Shown piece after piece: positions 41,560 to 52,678 of a stretch of 64,000 bases of DNA. This DNA comes from Budorcas taxicolor (taxonomy: Eukaryota > Chordata > Mammalia > Artiodactyla > Bovidae). The notes beneath the pieces were generated by a model. That model saw only the letters and a program-made list of their open reading frames with translations. It was not told the origin of the DNA and did no database searches. Position numbers and translations under genes: made by a program. The stretch is taken from NCBI RefSeq assembly GCF_023091745.1, contig NC_068934.1, positions 18,430,434 through 18,494,433 of the forward strand. The letters are read 5' to 3'. Numbering within the stretch: position 1 is the stretch's first letter; the number at the start of each line of letters is the position of its first letter.

Positions 41560-42070
41560 CTGAACTTCTACCTGTGGCGTTAGCGCCGGCCGGGAGACTA
41601 GCGACGTGGGACACTAGTAGGCCGGAACCTCGCGCGCGCGCTTCCGGCGGCAGCGCGCCCGGGGAAGCCTTTGCGTGCCGCACCGCCCTGCGCCATGCCC
41701 TTCAGCCCCGCGCTCGGAGGTGAAAGCTCCTAGGCTGGGCCGCTGCAGTGGTCCTGGTGGTTTTCTTTGTAGTTGAAGGCCTGAGGCCAGGCCTCAAGTG
41801 GAAACGGCGTCACCATGATGACTGGAAGGCAGGCCCGAGCGCCCTTACAGTTCCTGCCTGATGAGGCCCGAAGCCTGCCGCCGCCGAAACTGACGGACCC
41901 GCGGCTCGCCTTCGTAGGCTTCTTGGGCTACTGCTCCGGCTTGATTGATAACGCGATCCGGCGGAGGCCGGTGCTGTCGGCCGGTGAGGGCTGCGCGGAC
42001 GGGATCGGCCGGGAGGAGCTGGGGTCGTAGGGCTGAGGGCCGGCTCTGCCTTAGGCTGCCTGAGGTGCCT
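41560..42070 (+). promoter_or_regulatory. NDUFC2: NDUFC2 CpG-island promoter with paired ETS motifs
   Basis: CpG-dense, TATA-less. Two ETS (GABP/NRF-2-type) cores lie in opposite orientation 13 bp apart: CCGGAA at 41622-41627 and CTTCCGG at 41641-41647, separated by a CG-alternating run. Closely spaced ETS sites are typical of promoters of nuclear genes for mitochondrial respiratory proteins. The start site is probably between 41650 and 41700. Confidence 0.7.
41695..41733 (+). other. Possible upstream ORF of NDUFC2
   Basis: ATG with G at -3 opens a 12-codon frame ending TAG, 81 nt before the NDUFC2 start codon. It only matters if transcription starts before 41695, which the sequence does not prove. 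Confidence 0.35.
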
Positions 42071-45000
42071 CCGCTTTTCCGGGCCTTTTCGCTTTAACTG
42101 GCCGCGTCTCGCCTCTCAGGTATCCGCTCCTCTTGAGCTTCTCAGAATCGGGCCGGCTAGAGTGTCATTTCAGGAAACAGATGCAGTGCAACCCACGACC
42201 TCGCAGTGAGACTGTGAAGAACCCCGGACGGAACTGCTTGCTCCCCTCTAAGTTCGCGTTGTAGGGGTGCAGAAATGAGCGCTCAGTCTATCCAGTGCTC
42301 TACTAACACTACGTGCATTATCGCATTTAGTCATCAAACGCTGTGGGCTAAGACAGAGCGGGGAGTATTAGCCACAATGGGGAAACAGCCTTAGAAAGGT
42401 TAACGCAGCTTGACCAAGGTCGTAAGTAGCACACTCTGTAAACCCCAAGAGTCTACTTTGAGAACCAGCACTTCTCAGATTTAATGTGCATACTGATAAG
42501 TTGAGGGTCTGGTTAAAATGCAGATTCTGATTCATTAGCCCTGGAGAGAGAGAGGCCTGGTGGTCCCAGTCTCCCAGACACTGCTGGTCTGGGGACCTCA
42601 CCTTGAGTAGCAGGCTGTAAATCACTGGGCTATATTTCCCAGTAAGTCTGTGTCCACCTGTCAGAGACCAGCCCTGATAATAAGTGACACAATGTGTGCG
42701 TGCCCAGTCGTGTCTGACTCTGCGACCCCCATGGGCCCAGCCTGGCTCCTCTGTCCATAGAATTCTCCAGGCAAGAATACTGGAGTGGGTTGCCATTTCT
42801 CCAGGGGATCTTCCTCACCCAGGGATGCAACCTGCATCTCCTGCATTGGCAGGCAGATTCTTTACCTCTGAGCCACCTGGGAAGCCCAAGAAACACAGTA
42901 GCTGTGCTAAAGTCTGTGGATTTCCCAAGGGAAAAGAGGGAAACTTTATAAGAGATATTTTTGAATTTAGCTGTGATCTGTCAGAGGAATACTTGGAGAG
43001 AGGCTTCCAGGCCATGGGAGGCTACTGAGAGTGAATGGAAGCAAGAGCATGGGGATAAGGGGGCAGTGGATGATGAGTATGTGCAGAGGAGGGTGATAAG
43101 GCAACAAAGATTTAGGTGGATTGTGGCCATTTATTCTCCAGGCAGTCGGGAACCTTACATACTTTTTGAAAGCGGCCAGAGGAAATACAGTGATTGGACT
43201 TGTGTTTTAAAATGTTGACTTGGTTAGAAACTGGAGCCAAAAAGCCCAGTTAGGAAGAAAACTAATTCAGTGGTTCAGGAAACCAGGAGAAGGAAATGGC
43301 AACCCACTCCAGTATTCTTGCCTGGAGTATTCCATGGACAGAGGAGTTGGCTGGCTGTAATCCATGGGGTCACAAAGAGTCGGACACGACAGAGCAACTT
43401 ACACTCTTTCAGGCAACCAGAAATCACCTCCCTTGTGCCTCTTTTGGTGTAATGGAAAGAGGTCCACTCTGGAGTTACATGGCCTTGCCCCACTGCTTCC
43501 CATTTCTGTCACTTTGGGCAAGTTACTTGATCAGAGCTTAAGTTTCCTCACCTATAAGGTGAGAATAATTCATCTTTGCAAATTTTTTTGTGAGAGTCTA
43601 CAGGTAAATGCCTGACACACAGAAGGAGCTAACAGGTTTCCCTTTCCGTAGCTCTTGTTGCACAGGTATATTTATTCAGTCTTAACTGAGCTTTTTCTCT
43701 GTGCCAGGCAGTGTTACACATTGGGTATGGGAGGAGGAATGCTGACCTGCTCTTGAGGAACTCGTAATTGGGTCAGTGAGACAAGCAGGTATGAGTCTAG
43801 GCGTGACAGGTGTTTTGATAGCTGGGTGAGCAGACAGTACTTTGGGAGCCTGAAGAAGGTTCAGATCAGAGAGATGATGTTCCAGAAGAAGAAAAGATTG
43901 GCTGAAATTTGAAGTTTGTATCACTTAATCTCACCTTGTTGTCAAAGAATGTTTTGTGCCTTTTCTGGGAGACCGAAGAACATAGTGGTTAAGAGCACAA
44001 GCTTTCAGATTTGATGCACCTCCTCCTCCCTACTCGCCATTTGATTGTGGAGAAGTTACTTAGCTCTGTGAGCTTTAGTTTCCTCATCTGTGAAATAGGG
44101 ATGGTATTTACCTCTTTGTGTGGCTGTGAGTATTAGGGGAGCTGATGAATGTAAAGCACTTAACCCATGCCTAGGGGTCAGAGTTGCTGAGTTCCTTGAG
44201 TTTCCCTTGTTGCTTTGGAAAACTCAGGCCTTGAGGACTTTATTGAAATCGTTATCCTCAGCAGCATTTACTGAATGCATACTGTATTTATCTAGTTGAT
44301 TGTCTGCCGAATAGTAATGCTCAGTGAGTATTTATTGAATGAGTGTGTAGATAACAAGGAAATATAAAACCATCCAGAGGTTTACAAACCAGATGGGCAT
44401 ATCTGTGAAAAAGATGAATTCTGATACAAATTTATACAGATAAGGGTAGGAGGAATGGGGAAGGAGGAATACATGGTGGATTTTTCCAGCTGTGACCATG
44501 GAGAGTATCTGGCATTCTCTAGGTAGTAGGGATATCTGTGCAGATCTTTTTCAAGTACACAGAAAGTATTAAATACAGTTTTTTCTTAAGCTTTTCTCCC
44601 ATCACCTATTTTTAAACTCATGTTTCTGGATACCGCTCACCTGCCCTAAATTTGGACTTAAGTTATTCTCTAAGTGTAGTCTGCAAAACTAAATCTGTAT
44701 TGATTTCTAGTCTAACATAAGAGAAATTTACTGTGTTCTGCAAAGAGCACTGTGACTTTCAAGTTTAGGTCAACTGAGTAAAGGGAAAAAGAGGAAAATG
44801 ATTGTGAAGGGATTGTGTATATGGTGAGAGGGAGACCACTGCTGAAAGAGAAGAAGCTAGGGAAATGGGGACTTGAGAAGAGGCCAAGCCATGCTTTTAG
44901 GGTTTGGGACACTGATACCATTGGAATCTTCTGTGCAGGATATGGGTAAACACAGAGTCTGGGTCTGTTATCTGTGTAGTCCCGAGGCACAAGGGAGAAC

Positions 45001-48000
45001 GCAGCACACTTCGGTTTGCTGTATTACAGGTGGCTCATTAGGGGAAGCAGTGGCTGTTTGGGGTAAGTGCTGTGCTATTCAGTGCTAAGTCAGTTCAGTC
45101 ATATCTGACTCTTCGTGACCCCCTGGACTGTAGCCCACCAGGCTCCTCTGTCCATGGGATTCTCCAGGCAAGAATACTGGAGTGGGTTGTCATGTTCTCC
45201 TCCAGGGGATCTTCCTGACCCAGGAATCGAACCTGTGTCTCTTATGTCTCCTGCATTGACAAGTTGGTTCTTTACCACTAGTGCCACCTGGGAATCTCCT
45301 TTCTGGGTAAAGTGAAGTGAAGTGAAATTACTCAGTCGTGTCCTACTTTTTGTGATCCCGTGGACTATAGAGTCCATGGAATTCTCCAGGCCAGAATACT
45401 GACATGGGTAGCCTTTCCCTTCTCCAGGGGATCTTCCCAACCCAGGGGTTGAACTCAGGTCTCCCGCATTGCGGGCGGATTCTTTACCAGCTGAGCCACA
45501 AGGGAAACCCAAGAATACTGGAGTGGTTAGCCTATCCCTTCTCCAGGGTATCTTCCCAACCCAGGAATCAAACCATGGTCTCCTGCATTGCAGGCGGATT
45601 CTTTACTAACTGAGCTATCAGAGAAGCCGCTTTTGGGGTAAGGGAGAATGCAAAATAGTCTGAGCAATGTCCAATCCCAGGTCATAGTGATATTTTGTAT
45701 TTTTATTGTTTTACAGTTTTTCCCAAAACACTTTTAATAACTACTGTGAAAAACGGTTAGGTATTATCTTTGTTGTAGAGGTAGTAATTACTGCATATTT
45801 ATTAAGTGCTGTCTGTGTGCTGATATACAAAGATGAGTGAAACATTGACTTTGCCTGGTAGTAGAGGGAGAAATAATTGCTATAGCAATTTACATATTAT
45901 GAGGGATGAATTCATCCTTTGAACTCCAGGAAAGTTTTAGGAAGGCTTCTTAGCAGAAGTGTTGTGTGAGTTGAGCCTTGAAGGATCAGAACATTGCTGG
46001 GCAGAGAAGTAATCAGTACATGATGTATAGAAGTATGAAGGAGCCTAGGTTATGTGAGGAATTAGAAGCAGTTCAGTGTTGCTGGGCACAGTATGCATAC
46101 CAGGGAGTGTCAGAAGATGAAGGCGGAGGAGTCAGCTCTTGAAGGGTCTGGGAGGTCACATGCGAGCGATTGGGGTCTTGTTAACCATCATTGAAGAAGG
46201 GACTAACAAACTAAATTGTGTTTTAGTAAAAATTCCTCTAGTGACAGGGTAAAAGCTGGAATCAATGTGGAGTAGAAAATGAGATGAAAGGTAAACCAGT
46301 TATATAAATGAGCATGAGTTAAGGAAATATTTATCAGGTAGAATCGACAATGACTGAATGTAGAGGATGAGGGTAGAAAAAAAAATGATAATTAGTATGC
46401 TTATTACCCAGTACTTGGATTTCTGGGTAAATGGTCTTTTAGGAAAAAGATTTGAATAGGAAGGAACTGAGTTGGTTTGGGAGAATTCAGGTTATCATAT
46501 CTGTCAGATATTTGGATATGTATGTTGTTCAAATAGGTATCTAGTTGGACGTAACTAATGGGTTACCAGTACATGGATAATAGATAAAACTATAGGAATG
46601 AAAGCATGTGTGGGATAAGAGAATGGCTGGGAATAAAATTCTGAAGCATAGCTATAAAATCTATACTTAGCCTTTTGTAAAAAAGAAAAATTTATGTAAA
46701 GTTAATACCTTTGGATCTCCCCTTCACATTTAAAATTTTGGCTTTGTAGATCATGTGATTTGATCCTTTCCAGTCTTATTGTAATAGGATGATTTTATTT
46801 TTTTGCTGTGCTGAATAGCATGTGGGATTTTAGTTCCCTGACCAGGAATCGAATGCACACCCCCTGCGGTAGAAGCATGGAGTCTTAACCAGTGGACCGC
46901 CAGGGAAGTCCCAGTAGGATGATTTTTTTTTAAGATAGTTTTTGAATAGGTAATACTTGAAAAATTATAAAATTCAGAGGATACAAGAGAATGAGATGTA
47001 TTTGTAGTACAGTGTGCTGTTTTAGTAACCACTAGATATGTAAATACAAATCGGTATATGGAGACAAACCAAACTGCTCTTAGACCATTTGTAGAGGGCT
47101 TTAACCTCTACTCGGCATGTCCTGAACACATCCTGGAATGCAAGTTAGTGTAGGTCTAAGGTCTAAAGTTAAGCTATTGAGAAAGAAGACTTTTTTTTTC
47201 TGTGTCAGTCTACCATTCAAGTTTTTGTGCTTATCCACCTTTTTCCTTGAAGAAACTTACAAAACATGAATTAAAAAAGTTTTAGGTTCTGTTGACAGCT
47301 ACATTTGTAGACAAACTGTTGCTTTTCGTAGTTGCCAGATATCCTTAGGGAGATATTCCAAGGTCATGGCTGTGTATTCAGAATACCCATATGCAACCTT
47401 CTTTTTTTTTTTTTTTTAAGAATGTTGGAAGAAATTACAAACTATGTATCTAAAACATTAAAAATGTGATTTTTAACACACAAAACTGATTTTTGCTTTC
47501 TTTGGAATTTGTGGTTTCACTTTCAGGTTTGCATCGCCAGTTTCTATATATTACTTCCTTTGTTTTTGTTGGATATTATCTTTTAAAACGTCAAGACTAT
47601 ATGTATGCTGTGAGGGACCACGATATGTTCTCATATATCAAGTCACATCCAGAGGATTTTCCTGAAAAAGGTATTTCAAGTTCATTGTAGCAAACTTCTT
47701 TCTTGCTCTGTGCCATTTTCCCTAGTCAGTCTTTCGCGTGCCTGTGACTTCAGGCCTTCTGTGTTCTGTTGACTTCCGCCTCTTTGTAGACCAGAATTCT
47801 CTTGAATTCATATATCCAGTTTCTGGCTGAGTACCTCTGTGTCCCTCAAACAGCAAACAGGACTCACGTCCCCCATGCTCACCCAGGCACCCTGGGCTTC
47901 TGTGTCCTGCTCCAGTGAATGGCATTACCGCCCACCTGGGTGCTCCAGCCAGAAGCCTGGGAATCATCTTCATGGCTGTCTCTTTGACTTCTCATTAGTC

Positions 48001-49553
48001 ATCAAGTCTTACTGTTCTAATCCCTCAATAATTCTCAACTCTGAACTCTCCTCTCTGCCACTGCCACTACCCTGGTTCAGGCCCTGGTAATCTCTTGTGT
48101 AGACTCCTGCACTTGCCTCCAGCTTGCCCCTGCTTTTGTTCTTAGCAAAAATCACATCTCTCTGGATAAATATGGATATGCTTAAAATAGCTATCCATTA
48201 CCTTTTGGATAAAATCAAGACTCCATTAAGATGGCTTTTTCCCCCCAGGCTGAGCTAATTGCCTGGTGCAAACACTTAACTTAGAATTTTATCCACCCAG
48301 TTACACTCACAGACTGTGTTCCTCACTGGGCTGTAGCTTCATCTTTGTTTCTCCCGCCTCCAGCCTAGAACCTACACTTAGTGGGCATTTAATAAATAAT
48401 GCCTGGCCTGACCTACACAGAGCCCTGCCTCATCTTGCGTCACTCAGCTCATGCCGCTTGAAATGCTGTCCTGAGCCCTCCCTGTGTCACTGTGTGCATG
48501 CTGTGCCCCTTAGGCTCCCTCCTGCCCCATTTCTACCCTGGGCACCTACAGATTCCTGCTCAGGAGTCATCGTGCTATAGACAGGAATTTTCTGACCACA
48601 CTCTACACTTACCTTTGTGCATGTATGAATGTAACTGTAATACAGCTGTTTTCTTGTTTATATTTTATACAAATATACAATATAGATATTTGCAGACGTG
48701 AATGAATGAGGGTAGGAAATTTTTAAACTTGTAATTTTATAGATTTTTAGATTTTCCTATTTATGTAAATGTGTAAGCATTTCAATTTAAGCATTTTAAA
48801 TCTCATCAGACTGAATGGTGATCTGTAAGGTCCTGCTTAGCTCTGAAATTGTATTATTCTTAATAATAATTTCCTTATCCTTCAGTCATATATGTGATGT
48901 TTATGGTGGATCAGAAGGGTACGGCTCTTTTTTTTGCCAGTAAAGAGCTCAAAGACTAGTACAAAGCCATGAACAGTGGATGTGTCTGGGATGGGAATAC
49001 TCAAGACTGTTGGATGTTAGAGATGGAAGGATCTTGGGAATATTGATTTCTAAGAGGGAGACCCAGTGGCAGTTAGTCCTTCGACCGGGCTCTTTGCCTG
49101 TATGTTTCCACTAGCTCCCTCTGACTGTGAGTGTAGCCTCACAGGCTCGTTCTCTCAGAGCAGCAGATTACTGGCAGGTGTGCAAAGAGCCTCCTGTACC
49201 AATAGTGCAGCCATGGAAAGCTTGACCACCTCAGCTCCTGGCCCCTCCCTGTTCAATCCTTCTTCCACTCCTTCAGCCAGGATCCCTCTGGTGGCATTTG
49301 CCTCTCTAGACAACCATCTGAACATCATAGATTCTTTCAAAGCAGTTCTTCATTGAGTGGAACAAAATGCCTGGTTGGGAAGCTAGGTTGAGGACTAGAA
49401 AATAAAGCCGTTCTTATAAGAATATTAAGTGTTAATGTTTCTTTAGGAAGTATGATTTTTTTAAACATGATTTTTAAATCTTTTGTGATTTTTCTTTTTA
49501 TAGAAAAGAAAACTTACAGGGAAGTTTTTGAAGAATTCCATCCAGTGCGTTGA
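41815..49553 (+). CDS. NDUFC2: NDUFC2, complex I accessory subunit B14.5b (3 coding exons)
   Basis: A supernumerary subunit of mitochondrial NADH:ubiquinone oxidoreductase, in the inner-membrane arm. It is non-catalytic and needed for complex I assembly. Coding exons 41815-41983, 47527-47670 and 49504-49553 join in matching phase (G/GT and G/AA) to 363 nt: 120 codons plus TGA. Recognised from FLPDEARSLPPPKLTDPRL (13-31), YCSGLIDN (39-46) and the C-terminal EEFHPVR. Two hydrophobic stretches at about 31-45 and 61-76 fit membrane helices, and the C-terminal third is charged. Two ATGs lie side by side (41815 and 41818). The first follows CACC and is taken as the start, but the second is equally possible. 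The human protein is 119 residues, so the length agrees. All splice sites are GT-AG. It lies 6.8 kb downstream of ALG8 on the same strand and has its own CpG promoter. Confidence 0.96.
42455..42635 (-). repeat. MER5-type (hAT-Charlie) DNA transposon
   Basis: TTAAAATGCAGATTCTGATT and CTGCTGGTCTGGGGACCTCA with end AGTAGCAGGCTGTAAATCAC are MER5A-like. NDUFC2 intron 1. Confidence 0.75.
42690..42889 (-). repeat. Bov-tA SINE
   Basis: Minus-strand copy: GTGCCCAGTCGTGTCTGACT to CTGAGCCACCTGGGAAGCCC. NDUFC2 intron 1. Confidence 0.9.
43284..43405 (+). repeat. BovA monomer (head-truncated)
   Basis: AGGAGAAGGAAATGGCAACC to ACACGACAGAGCAACTTAC, the BovA body without a tRNA head. NDUFC2 intron 1. Confidence 0.85.
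43425..43640 (+). repeat. MIR SINE
   Basis: TGTAATGGAAAGAGGTCCAC, CTTTGGGCAAGTTACTTGA and CACCTATAAGGTGAGAATAA in consensus order. Confidence 0.7.
43978..44175 (+). repeat. MIR SINE, nearly complete
   Basis: CATAGTGGTTAAGAGCACAA head, GTTTCCTCATCTGTGAAATA core and GTAAAGCACTTAACCCATGC end. One of the best-preserved MIR copies here. Confidence 0.8.
45081..45300 (-). repeat. Bov-tA SINE (1 of 3 in a cluster)
   Basis: AAGTCAGTTCAGTCATATCT to GTGCCACCTGGGAATCTCC, full-length minus-strand copy with a small insertion (TCTTATG) in the tRNA part. NDUFC2 intron 1. Confidence 0.9.
45310..45510 (-). repeat. Bov-tA SINE (2 of 3)
   Basis: GTGAAGTGAAGTGAAATTAC to CAGCTGAGCCACAAGGGAAA, same orientation as its neighbours. 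Confidence 0.9.
45511..45629 (-). repeat. Bov-tA SINE, tail-truncated (3 of 3)
   Basis: It begins mid-BovA at AAGAATACTGGAGTGGTTAG and runs through the tRNA head CTGAGCTATCAGAGAAGCC. The abrupt join to copy 2 suggests either insertion of copy 2 into copy 3 or recombination between copies. Confidence 0.88.
45960..46480 (+). repeat. Old mammalian interspersed repeat (longest copy of the unnamed family)
   Basis: It includes both halves of the family: the first half (GAAGGGTCTGGGAGGTCACA) and the second half (AGGTAGAATCGACAATGACT). NDUFC2 intron 1. Confidence 0.45.
46797..46914 (-). repeat. tRNA-derived SINE with 12-bp target duplication
   Basis: Reverse copy with GTTCCCTGACCAGGAATCGA and GGACCGCCAGGGAAGTCCC. 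Duplication TAGGATGATTTT at 46785-46796 and 46915-46926. Confidence 0.88.
47960..48260 (-). repeat. Old mammalian interspersed repeat, inverted copy
   Basis: CACTACCCTGGTTCAGGCCC, TTGTGTAGACTCCTGCACTT and GATAAAATCAAGACTCCATT are the reverse complement of the second half of the family listed at 45960-46480. NDUFC2 intron 2. Confidence 0.5.
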
Positions 49554-49667
49554 AGTCTCCAAAATGCTTGCTCCGGTTTCATTGATAACCAGTTATTTCT
49601 GTATTTTGTTGAACTGTTCCTATGATATCTGAAGTTTATGTTAATCTCTTAGTGTTAACACCTTGTG

Positions 49668-49673
49668 ATTAAA
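49668..49673 (+). promoter_or_regulatory. NDUFC2: NDUFC2 polyadenylation signal
   Basis: ATTAAA, the common variant signal, lies 115 bp after the stop codon and is followed by a T-rich stretch (CCTTTTTGTC) at 49698-49707. It would give a short 3' UTR of about 135 nt. Confidence 0.7.
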
Positions 49674-49799
49674 ATGGTCATTATAAGCACTCTGACTCCT
49701 TTTTGTCAAAAAAACAGCTTATCAGAGAATGGTCAGTTTCCATTTAGCTAGTTTTGAGAAGACATCTGGCAGATTTTAAAATGGAGTTTAGTTCTAGTT

Positions 49800-49992
49800 C
49801 AGAGTTGGCAGTCTAATAGCCTGTGGGCCACTTCTGGCTCACTGCCAGTCCAGTTCTATTGAACACAATCAGGCTTGTTGTTTACATGTTAATGGCTGCC
49901 TCCTTCTGCAGCAGAGTTGAGTGGTTATGACAGAGACCATATGGTCTGTGAAGCCGGAACTATTGAATCTATGGCCTGTTTACAGAAGAGTC
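49800..49992 (+). repeat. hAT-type (Charlie/MER1-like) DNA transposon
   Basis: AGAGTTGGCAGTCTAATAGC, GCCTGTGGGCCACTTCTGGC and GACAGAGACCATATGGTCTG follow a common non-autonomous hAT family. The fragment at 28620-28700 is the same family in reverse. Confidence 0.6.
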
Positions 49993-50029
49993 TCACCTGC
50001 TCCAGTTCTAGTGCAGAGTGAACCAAGCA

Positions 50030-50240
50030 AGCCAGAGGATGGAAGGTTTTGTGAGTCACGTAGAATAATTTTGACTCAATTCTAGGTAGTGGAAGGTCAC
50101 TAAGGGATTTTAAATAGGGATAACATGGTCACAGTTATATTGCTGAGCTCTCTGCAACACCATAGAGGGTGGTTTAAAAGGAGGAAACTCAAAACCAGGA
50201 GAATAGCTAGGAGACTGATACAGCAAAGAGGTCTCAGCTC
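50030..50240 (+). repeat. Old mammalian interspersed repeat (unnamed family)
   Basis: TTTTGACTCAATTCTAGGTA, GGGATTTTAAATAGGGATAA and ACATGGTCACAGTTATA match the middle of the family. Confidence 0.45.
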
Positions 50241-50294
50241 TTAGTTGGGACATCCTGGGGAAAGAGCTCAGTAGCTAACACTGTCTACAGTGGA

Positions 50295-50489
50295 AAGTGA
50301 AAGTGTTAGTTGCTAAGTTGTGTTTGACTCTTTGCAACCTCATGTACTGTAGCCCCTGGGGCTCCTCTGTCCATGAAGTTCTCCAGGCAAGAATACTGGA
50401 GTAAGTAGCCATTCCCTTCTCCAGGGGATTGAACCTGGGTCTCCTGCATTGCAAGCAGATTGTTTACCATCTGAGCCCCCAGAGAAGCC
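50295..50489 (-). repeat. Bov-tA SINE with 13-bp target duplication
   Basis: AAGTGAAAGTGTTAGTTGCT to ATCTGAGCCCCCAGAGAAGC. Flanked by TGTCTACAGTGGA at 50282-50294 and 50490-50502. Confidence 0.92.
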
Positions 50490-50954
50490 TGTCTACAGTG
50501 GATTAGAAGTAAAAGATCCCACCTAACTAGAATGCAGTTTTATTCTTTATGGCTTATCAAGTCCGAAAACTTGTCCAAAATTTTTGTTTCTAAGCTCAGA
50601 TTTCATAATCAGATTAGATTTCGGAGATTAATAAAATTGTTTACATGTGATTTGAGATTAGGTGGCAGTATGAATGTAAGCAGATGGACAAAATCACCTG
50701 GTTCCAACTCTCCTCTTGAGTCCTACTTGTTAAAAATGAAATCATGTCTGAGAAAGTACTTTAGAAGTTCATAAAGGTATGTACAAATACAAGGTATTTT
50801 TATTGCTGCAATAAATAAGTTTGCTCAATAGGCATAGGAGTGTGAACCACTCAGAGCTGAGGACTCTGCTGCTTAGTTGTGTAGGGTAGAAAGTAAGGGA
50901 GGGCTAGAACAAATAGAAGGTGACGGTGGGAGAAAAAATAGACCTATAATAATA

Positions 50955-51110
50955 GCTCTCTCATGCCAGATGCTTTTGACTTACTGTTTAATTTTCAAAG
51001 CAACTTCATGAGATAGGTAACACCATCTCCATTTTATAGATGAGGAAATTCAGGGCACGATGGGTTAAATAACTTGCCCTCGATTGCAGTGAATGACTGC
51101 CAAGAGAGAA
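50955..51110 (+). repeat. MIR SINE
   Basis: TTTTATAGATGAGGAAATTC and AATAACTTGCCCTCGATTGC. Confidence 0.7.
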
Positions 51111-51589
51111 GGATGTGAACTTCGGTTAGTCAGATGCTAGAACTTCTATTTCTACTGTAGCACACTAACCAGGTGACAGACGTGGTCCCTCATGAATCAC
51201 TGGCTTCCACGCCAAGCTAGTGAGAGGAGCGAGGAGCTGTGAACAGCAGCAGGCAGCCTAACGGTGACGCAGTGATAAGTCCGGGAACTGGTGCTCAGAG
51301 GAAGGCAGGGAGAATTCCCAGATATCCAATCATCTTCACTTGTAGTTGCAGGTCCAGGTCTTTCTGGTCTTACCGTCATCAGGCTAGCAAACTGCACCAT
51401 GTCTTCATCACAGAGACTGCCTTCTATCATGTGGAGTAAGCTGTGGGTGCACAAATTTGAAAAAGTGTAAGTTCACACCACTAAAGTACTGTCACATGTC
51501 TACTGAAACAGGAAACCTATTGAAAAAGCACAATGGTGCTGTTTGTAGGAAAACCCTAGTGGCCTTATAGCACTATGAAAAGAATCTGG

Positions 51590-51720
51590 TTGTCAGAGCT
51601 GCAATACATCATCTAGCTTCATCTCTGCCTTTTACTAGCAGGAAAACTACAGAAAGGTGAAATAAGTTGTCCAGGGCAGAGAGGTCAGTGCAGAGCCAGG
51701 ACAAGAAGCTAGATTTTTTT
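51590..51720 (+). repeat. MIR-like fragment
   Basis: ACAGAAAGGTGAAATAAGTT and GCAGAGCCAGGACAAGAAGC, MIR 3'-half wording. Confidence 0.5.
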
Positions 51721-52315
51721 TAACTTTTGTTCTGCCACCACAAAAAACAAGTTAGAGTGTTGAAGTGTGTTACAGTGTAGAACTGGCTGCTGTTGTCTTC
51801 CAAGAGGTTTGGCAGGTCAAGGAGTGATGGATCTCACTGCTCTGCCATCCCTAATGCTTACCTCCAGCCCTGGCTGCAGAATTCTAAAGTGCTAAGGAAA
51901 TCCGTAGTGTAGAGGAAAGGAACTAAACGTGAGTTAGGCCAGGGTCCATTCACATCTTGGCTTTGCCACTTCCTGAGTAACCTCAGACTCATTTTCTCTC
52001 TCGGACCTCCAGGTTTTTTCATGTGTTAAAGAGGATTGTAATTCCATTAGATCACTGATACGCAAGTAATTTTAAACTATAAAACTATTCAAATGCCAAT
52101 CCTTTTACAATACCTTTATTGTTCAGTGACAACTGAAACCCAGAGAAGTGAGCAAAAACAAGATAGCACAGCTCACCAGTGGTGGAATCAGAACTTGAAC
52201 TCAGAGCTCTTGATCCAGCCCCCTTACATTCAAGAAGAACCTCTGAAAGGCCACTCAGGAGCGTCAAGAGGAGAGGGACACAGGGTTGAAGCTGGCAGTT
52301 TGGGTGTAGGTTTGA

Positions 52316-52521
52316 AGTTGTTTAGTCACTGAGTCATGTCCAACTCTTTCAACCACATGGACCGTAGCCCCCAGGTTCCTCTGTCCATGGGATTTTCCAG
52401 GCAAGAATACTGGGAAGGATTGCCATAGCCTTCTCTAGGGGATTTTCCTGATCCTGGGATTTAGCTCAAGTCTCCTACAGTGGCAGGCAGATTCTTTACC
52501 ACTGAGCCACCTGGGAAGCCC
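52316..52521 (-). repeat. Bov-tA SINE
   Basis: TTGTTTAGTCACTGAGTCAT to TGAGCCACCTGGGAAGCCC. Imperfect duplication AGGTTTGAAGT / AGGTTTGAGGT on the two sides. Confidence 0.9.
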
Positions 52522-52678
52522 AGGTTTGAGGTAGGGAAAGGGGAAATGGCTGAGAAAATACCTGGAGCAGAACTCTGGAGACTGTGTATTTAGGGTCCAC
52601 GTGTACTACCCATCATTACAGAACAGCCTCAGGAAATATGGCAGAGACTAAATCTGATGGAACGAACACCCAGATCAG

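Noticed and set aside
47493..47690. 65-codon ORF at NDUFC2 exon 2 as a separate gene
   Set aside because: It is NDUFC2 exon 2 read through its splice donor into intron 2 for a few codons.
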